Below, piece after piece: positions 23,534 through 28,499 of a DNA stretch of 28,499 bases. Source of the DNA: 1-14-0-10-45-29 sp964532715 (GTDB lineage Archaea > Micrarchaeota > Micrarchaeia > Anstonellales > Anstonellaceae); contig CAZHIX010000007.1 of assembly GCA_964532715.1 (NCBI GenBank), positions 1 to 28,499 of the forward strand, given 5' to 3'. A program made the translations under genes and the position numbers. The notes beneath the pieces were generated by a model. It was not told the DNA's origin. It ran no database searches and saw only the letters and a list, made by a program, of their open reading frames with translations. The first letter of the stretch is position 1, and every line of letters starts with the position of its first letter.

Positions 23534-26500
23534 ATGCAAAGTCACCTGCCTGTGCAATCTGAAGATATTCCTTGGTGGGCTAATAATAGAAATAATCCAA
23601 TTGTGAGTGATGCTACCAAAAATATAGCAAATTCAGTTCCGATTAAAGTCCAAAAACAAATCGAAGAAACTAAGTCGCAAAATCCTAAAATAAACAGAAA
23701 GCCAAGAGAAGAAACTGGTTTTTCTAAAGAAGTAAATAATCATTTTGCTATAGTTAAAAATTTTTTTAATAAATATAAAAAATCAATAATTGCCGATTCA
23801 CAAGATTATGTTAGGTCTATTATTACAAAAGAAGCTGAAAATAAAACTGTAGCCTCATCTACTTATGTGCAAAAACCACTAACTGGTCATGAACTTGGGA
23901 TCAGTACTGATGTTTTGATGGGTTATCCAACTCTTTATAGTGTATTTAATCCAGATTCCATCCTTGAGGATCTCAAGCTTTTGCAAAATGATGAACAAAG
24001 AATACAATATCTTGATACTCTCATGTCAAAGGCCAATGCATGCACAAAAATGTTCAATATTAATAACTGTACTAAATATCTTTTTGAAGATGCGGACTGG
24101 AAAATTTTGCACAACGGTTCTAGTCCAAAAACTGCTCTACTAAATTATATTGACTCAATGATTTTAGCGCTTTCCAACATGATTGATGGAATACCTCTTG
24201 ATTCTAATACAAAATCTTCTGGATTAAGATTTGTTTTAAGTTTTGATGGCAAAGAAAAATTACAAGATATTTACAACGATTTACTTTTTTTTAGATTATT
24301 AGTTCAAGAATCTAAAGATTCCAAAGAGCTATACCATATAATGAACTCAAGTTTTAGTCAAGATGCAATCAACTCAGTTTTGAAACCCCAAGATATGCAA
24401 AAGTTTGGTATATCTGAAGATCAGTTGCGTCTAAAATACTTGACATTTAGTGATCAGGGTATAGGAAATGATCAAGGGCGTGATATTCTAAGAGGATTAT
24501 GTGAAAGTTTTATGTCTTTATCTAACAAAATGGCTGAAGATGATGCACTTAATAATGGATATATAATTGATGAACTTGGTGTAAAGCACAACATCAAAAG
24601 CTGGTTTGAATCAAATATTAATCTTTCTAAACTAGGACTTGATGCTAATGATGAAGATACAAAGAGATTTTTACGCTATAGTGAAAAATACGGATTAGCT
24701 GCTCTAAACGCTACAACTGCTATTGGAATTATGTTAGTCTCAAAATCAAATCCAAATCTATCTCGCTTTATGCTTGGTCTAATGGGTGGAGTTGGTTTGT
24801 ATGAAGGAATTAATTCTGGCAACATCAATCAGTGTTTAACATCCATTGCCTTAATGACTCCGTTTGTAGCAACAAAAATTATTGCATCTTCTGCTACTTC
24901 ATTGCGTACCATTGCTATTCTTGAAACTATAGTTCAACCGACTGCAAGTGCTTATTTGACTGCAAGTCTTGTTTCTTCCACACTTTCTACAATTAAAGGC
25001 GCTCAAAACACATACTGGCGTTTTGATGATTTTTTATCAATAGGAACGAATATGGCTCTTTTGTTCTCTTCAGCAATTGCATCTAAAAATTCAAGTGAAA
25101 ATCTCAAAAGAAATATGGGGGATGCAATTGGTGAAAAAACATATTTTGATGTTAATGGTCAAAAGTATAAAGTGCAGTTTTATACCAAAGGTGTGCACAT
25201 ATCTCATCTAAATAGCAATAGTCATGTATTTCTAACAAAAGAAGCCTTTAGCGATTTTGTGCAAAATCAAACCAACTCATACACAAAAAACAGTCAAGGC
25301 ATATATGTTCCTAATGAATTGGCATCTAATACTGCAAATAACGAGCAAGCATTAGTTAGACCTTCACCAATTTCAAAAAATACACAAATCATAAACCCTC
25401 TCAAGTCTATTGAACTTGAGGTTATACCAAGTATAAATAATTCAAATCAAAGTAATATCCATCAGGTTGACTTATCTAAACAAAGTGAAAACATTGCGTC
25501 GTCTGAAATAACTCAGTCTTCATCAAATTCTAAACCTATTACTTTGCATCCTCAAAAACCTACTACTGTTTCATACGCTGAAAATATTCCTGTGGAATTA
25601 TTTATGAAATTTAAACAATTTAAAATATCTCCAAATACTGTCTTAGAAAAATATATCTTAGAAAAAGGTTTGAAACAATATTGGACAAAGACAAACGAAT
25701 CATCATCCTCGTCATCTAGTCGGTTACCTGAAAATAAGTTTGATGGGTATCATGTTTCAGCACAATCATTACTTAAATTTAGAAATTATCTGAACAATGA
25801 AATTGATGCATGTATAAAGTCAAATGACGTCAATGGTTTGTTAAACATTTTGAATAGTGGTTTGGTAGTTTTAAATAAAAGAATATATTGGAATGAGAAC
25901 AAAGAACTAAGAATACAAACAGTAAACTGGTTATTGCAAAAAACAGGCAAGCAACCAAATGAACTAATTGGCGCAGATTTCAGAGCTAATTCTCTTAGTG
26001 GTTTATTAACTTATTATTCTGGTAGTATCTACAAAGCCCTAACTGAATCAAATTACGCATACACTGAGCAAGAAATTCTAAACATGAATAACAATTTCGA
26101 TTTATCTGCAAAAAAACTATATCCTTGGGAATTAAACAATTCTCCCGCTAGTTTATTCAATTCAAAACAAATGAGAATCTGTGCGATAAACTGGTTATTG
26201 CAAAAAACTGGCAAACAACCAAGTGAGTTATCTAGTGCAGATTTTCATAATAATTCCCTTAGGGGTTTAATTGATCGTTATTCTAACAGTTTGTACAATG
26301 CATTAATTGAATCAAATTACGCATATACTGAGCAAGAAATTCTAAACATGAATAACAATTTCATTTTATCTGCAAAAAAAGTATATCCTTGGGAATTAAA
26401 TAACTCACCTAGGGGTCTTTTTGACTCAAAAGAGATGAGACTCTGTGCGCTAAACTGGTTATTGCAAAAAACAGGCAAAGAACCAAATGAACTATCTTAT

Positions 26501-28267
26501 GCAGATTTTGAAAATAATTCTCTTTTCAGTTTACTTAACCGTTATTTCCATAGCCCCTACAATGCTTTAGTTGAATCAGGTTATGCATACACAAACCAAG
26601 AAGTTCTGGATATGAACAACAATTTTGATTTATCCGCAAAAAAACTATATCCTTGGGAATTAACTAATTCACCTCAAGGTTTTTTCGAATCACAACAAAT
26701 GAGGATTTGTGCGCTAAACTGGTTATTGCAAAAATCGGGAAAAAAACCATCCAAGTTATCAAGAGAAGATTTTCTAAACAATTCTCTTGGAGGTTTGATT
26801 CAGACTTATTATTCTGGTAGCCCCTACAAAGCTTTAGTTGAATCAGGACATGCATACTCAGAACAAGAAATTCTAAACATGAATAACAATTTCGTTTTAT
26901 CTGCAAAAAAAATATATCCTTGGGAATTAAACGTTTCCCCTCTAGGTATTTTTGACTCACAACAAATGAGAATCTGTGCGCTAAACTGGTTATTGCAAAA
27001 ATCGGGAAAAAAACCATCCAAGTTATCAAGAGAAGATTTTCTAAACAATTCTCTTGGAGGTTTAATCGATCATAATTATTATGGTAGTCCTTACAAAGCC
27101 CTAGTTGAATCAGGTTATGCATACACAAACCAAGAAGTTCTAGAAATGAACAACATATTTGATTTATCTGCAAAAAAAATATATCCTTGGGAATTAAGTA
27201 TTACTCCAAAAAACCTATTTGATTCAAAAGAAATGAGAATTTGTGCAGTGAACTGGTTATTGCAAAAATCGGGAAAAAAACCATCCGAGGTATCGCAAGA
27301 AGATTTTCGTAATAATTCTCTTGGAGGTTTAATCGATCATAATTATTATGGTAGTCCTTACAAAGCCCTAGTTGAATCAGGTTATGCATACACAAACCAA
27401 GAAGTTCTAGAAATGAACAACATATTTGATTTATCTGCAAAAAAATTATATCCTTGGGAATTAAATAATAATCCGAAAAATCTATTCGATTCAAAAGAAA
27501 TGAGACTCTGTGCGCTAAACTGGTTATTGCAAAAAACAGGCAAACAACCAAGCAAACTAACTAGCGCAGATTTCAGCAAAAACTCGTTATATGGGTTATT
27601 TTCAACTCATTATTCTCTAGATGTTCAAATGGTTATAGAAGAATTGAATAATGCTCAAACACAAAATTCTTCAACCAAAACTAACAATTCATCCGATATA
27701 AGTAATCTTTTTTTGAATATAGAAAAAATTAGGAGTTCTCTTCGCGCATATGGATTAAGTTTAGAAAATGAATTTTCCAATCCGATCGAAATCAGATTAT
27801 TCGGTACTAAATTATGTGATGTTCCCTCCAATCAATTTTTCACATTCTATGAACAAATTATAAAATTACATGAAAATTTTGCAGAACCTGTTTATTCTAC
27901 TAATTACATTGACGGTAAAGAAATAAGTAGATTAGATGGTTATTACTCAGTAGCTGACTATGGGATATCTCCATTAAGAAATATGCAATTTTCTTATGAT
28001 CTGTGGTCAAAAACAAATACTGGCAACGTTGTAGATTTTCTTAAAGCAGTCAACGAATCCGGTTTTCCGCACGTAATATATTCAAACATGCATGATGTAA
28101 AAAAACTCATAAACTCCAAATTTGAAGGTGCAGAAATACTCTCTTCAAAGCAAAATATAATTCAATATGGTGGCACAAAAGATGTTTTTGAAGTAAATAT
28201 AAAATTAAATAATGGCAAAATAAAATCTGTAATATTAAAATTTGAAGAATATCCAAGTAGACTATAA
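23534..28267 (+). CDS. Giant protein with seven 88-89-aa repeats and a hydrophobic middle
   Basis: The product is about 1577 aa. The ATG at 23534 is chosen for its GAGGT site; an in-frame GTG at 23438 lies in the tandem repeat. No signal peptide is seen. Residues about 1-400 are polar and helical. About 400-550 is rich in hydrophobic helices (ATTAIGIMLVSKSNP, FMLGLMGGVGLYEGI, ALMTPFVATKIIASS), like membrane-inserting regions. A low-complexity linker with a Ser run (near 720) leads to seven tandem repeats with the core (R)xCAxNWLLQKTGKxPSxL...DF..NSL.GL...SPY.ALVESGYAY..QE(I/V)L.MNN.F.LSAKK.YPWEL. A distinct polar C-terminal domain of about 200 aa follows. I recognise no family. Surface or effector roles are speculative. 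The C terminus may be affected by a join near 28230. Confidence 0.8.
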   Translation: MQSHLPVQSEDIPWWANNRNNPIVSDATKNIANSVPIKVQKQIEETKSQNPKINRKPREETGFSKEVNNHFAIVKNFFNKYKKSIIADSQDYVRSIITKEAENKTVASSTYVQKPLTGHELGISTDVLMGYPTLYSVFNPDSILEDLKLLQNDEQRIQYLDTLMSKANACTKMFNINNCTKYLFEDADWKILHNGSSPKTALLNYIDSMILALSNMIDGIPLDSNTKSSGLRFVLSFDGKEKLQDIYNDLLFFRLLVQESKDSKELYHIMNSSFSQDAINSVLKPQDMQKFGISEDQLRLKYLTFSDQGIGNDQGRDILRGLCESFMSLSNKMAEDDALNNGYIIDELGVKHNIKSWFESNINLSKLGLDANDEDTKRFLRYSEKYGLAALNATTAIGIMLVSKSNPNLSRFMLGLMGGVGLYEGINSGNINQCLTSIALMTPFVATKIIASSATSLRTIAILETIVQPTASAYLTASLVSSTLSTIKGAQNTYWRFDDFLSIGTNMALLFSSAIASKNSSENLKRNMGDAIGEKTYFDVNGQKYKVQFYTKGVHISHLNSNSHVFLTKEAFSDFVQNQTNSYTKNSQGIYVPNELASNTANNEQALVRPSPISKNTQIINPLKSIELEVIPSINNSNQSNIHQVDLSKQSENIASSEITQSSSNSKPITLHPQKPTTVSYAENIPVELFMKFKQFKISPNTVLEKYILEKGLKQYWTKTNESSSSSSSRLPENKFDGYHVSAQSLLKFRNYLNNEIDACIKSNDVNGLLNILNSGLVVLNKRIYWNENKELRIQTVNWLLQKTGKQPNELIGADFRANSLSGLLTYYSGSIYKALTESNYAYTEQEILNMNNNFDLSAKKLYPWELNNSPASLFNSKQMRICAINWLLQKTGKQPSELSSADFHNNSLRGLIDRYSNSLYNALIESNYAYTEQEILNMNNNFILSAKKVYPWELNNSPRGLFDSKEMRLCALNWLLQKTGKEPNELSYADFENNSLFSLLNRYFHSPYNALVESGYAYTNQEVLDMNNNFDLSAKKLYPWELTNSPQGFFESQQMRICALNWLLQKSGKKPSKLSREDFLNNSLGGLIQTYYSGSPYKALVESGHAYSEQEILNMNNNFVLSAKKIYPWELNVSPLGIFDSQQMRICALNWLLQKSGKKPSKLSREDFLNNSLGGLIDHNYYGSPYKALVESGYAYTNQEVLEMNNIFDLSAKKIYPWELSITPKNLFDSKEMRICAVNWLLQKSGKKPSEVSQEDFRNNSLGGLIDHNYYGSPYKALVESGYAYTNQEVLEMNNIFDLSAKKLYPWELNNNPKNLFDSKEMRLCALNWLLQKTGKQPSKLTSADFSKNSLYGLFSTHYSLDVQMVIEELNNAQTQNSSTKTNNSSDISNLFLNIEKIRSSLRAYGLSLENEFSNPIEIRLFGTKLCDVPSNQFFTFYEQIIKLHENFAEPVYSTNYIDGKEISRLDGYYSVADYGISPLRNMQFSYDLWSKTNTGNVVDFLKAVNESGFPHVIYSNMHDVKKLINSKFEGAEILSSKQNIIQYGGTKDVFEVNIKLNNGKIKSVILKFEEYPSRL
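25880..27640 (+). repeat. Seven in-gene DNA repeats of 264-267 bp
   Basis: The anchor TTATTGCAAAA (coding LLQK) recurs at 25931, 26195, 26459, 26723, 26990, 27257 and 27524, giving spacings of 264, 264, 264, 267, 267 and 267 bp (88 then 89 codons). The first and last units are the most diverged. Units 4-5 share an identical block after the anchor, and units 5-6 share one of about 120 bp (27056-27178 and 27323-27445). Confidence 0.95.
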
Positions 28268-28499
28268 TTATCCCTTAAAATTCTCACGCCAAAAGAATGA
28301 AAAGTTGATGCTGTTATATTTGTTTTACCAATTAATTTTAAAATACGTTCTTTCATTTCAGTTGCAGCTTTATTAGTAAATGTAATAGCAAGTATATTAT
28401 ATGGATTAATATTATATTCTTGTATTAAATAAGCAATACGAGTAGTTAATACTTTTGTTTTACCAGTCCCAGCTCCTGCAACCAATAAAAGAGGAGATT
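28225..28499 (-). pseudogene. Fragment of UvrD/PcrA-type superfamily 1 helicase, cut at both ends
   Basis: On the minus strand the sequence entering from the window edge reads PLLLVAGAGTGKTKVLTTRI (Walker A), then ILAITFTNKAATEMKER (motif Ia), TFHSFGVRILR (motif Ib) and GYSSNFNITD, the start of UvrD/PcrA family helicases. The N-terminal Q-motif side lies outside the window. Similarity ends sharply after NITD at 28225; the family continues with an Asp-Gln-rich segment, but here the frame runs into the antisense of the repeat-protein gene and stops. The last 43 bp of helicase likeness overlap the end of that gene. Either the helicase is truncated by a rearrangement or two contigs were joined wrongly. 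It could be marked as a partial CDS instead. Confidence 0.75.

Noticed and set aside
26664..27551. Long minus-strand open frames across the repeat region
   Set aside because: They are the antisense of the 88-89-aa repeats; because the DNA repeats keep phase, an open antisense frame in one unit is open in the next. Their translation is repetitive and leucine/phenylalanine-rich without known motifs.
25880..27640. Tandem repeats as a CRISPR or noncoding satellite array
   Set aside because: The unit length is a multiple of three, the frame is open throughout and changes between units are mostly conservative at protein level, so this is a protein repeat.

Overview
The window looks like a scaffold from an AT-rich archaeon, most likely a member of the DPANN lineages known mainly from metagenomes. 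Evidence for Archaea: a Kae1-type tRNA threonylcarbamoyltransferase; archaeal TATA boxes (TTTATA-like) about 25 bp upstream of several start codons, implying leaderless mRNAs; GGTGAT/GAGGT Shine-Dalgarno sites elsewhere; a LabA-like NYN protein, a SerK-like protein and a GH57 enzyme of archaeal type. The phylum cannot be fixed without a search. A run of 10 N (15577-15586) shows this is assembled scaffold, and the right end (from about 28225) may be a chimeric join.

Layout. 1-2.7 kb, minus strand: a small unknown gene, kae1 and purM. 2.7-3.3 kb: a duplicated DUF350 membrane protein, divergent from purM over a shared TATA region. 3.4-5.4 kb: a convergent type II restriction-modification pair. 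5.6-6.4 kb: a TatD-type hydrolase. 6.5-13.0 kb: a compact type IV secretion-like operon: pilin-like protein, small two-TM protein, an 840-residue surface-domain/VirB6-like protein, a PrgI-VirB4 fusion ATPase and a 40-residue ORF. 13.0-13.2 kb: a GC-rich chain of four hairpins with its own TATA box and T-run, a candidate new noncoding RNA. 13.4-16.9 kb: serS, a four-TM protein, a SerK/ParB-like gene broken by the N run, and a YdjM-like membrane protein whose promoter and start region is duplicated. 17.0-20.3 kb: a membrane-anchored TPR-AAA ATPase translationally coupled to a PrsW-like intramembrane protease. 20.4-23.4 kb: a NYN-domain protein, then a starch/glycogen-synthase-like glycosyltransferase and a GH57 glycosidase. 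23.5-28.3 kb: a giant protein (about 1577 residues) with seven 88-89-residue repeats. 28.2-28.5 kb, minus strand: an internal piece of a UvrD/PcrA helicase that runs off the window.

How the parts may work together. The secretion-like operon has an energy-providing ATPase, channel-like membrane proteins and a pilin-like subunit, but no relaxase or VirD4 coupling protein is visible, so cell-surface secretion or host contact is as plausible as DNA transfer. The TPR-AAA/PrsW pair could extract and cleave membrane proteins. The glycosyltransferase/GH57 pair probably makes and remodels an alpha-glucan store. The restriction-modification pair is a defence module. Links between these systems, including the idea that the giant repeat protein is a secreted or surface effector, are inference only.
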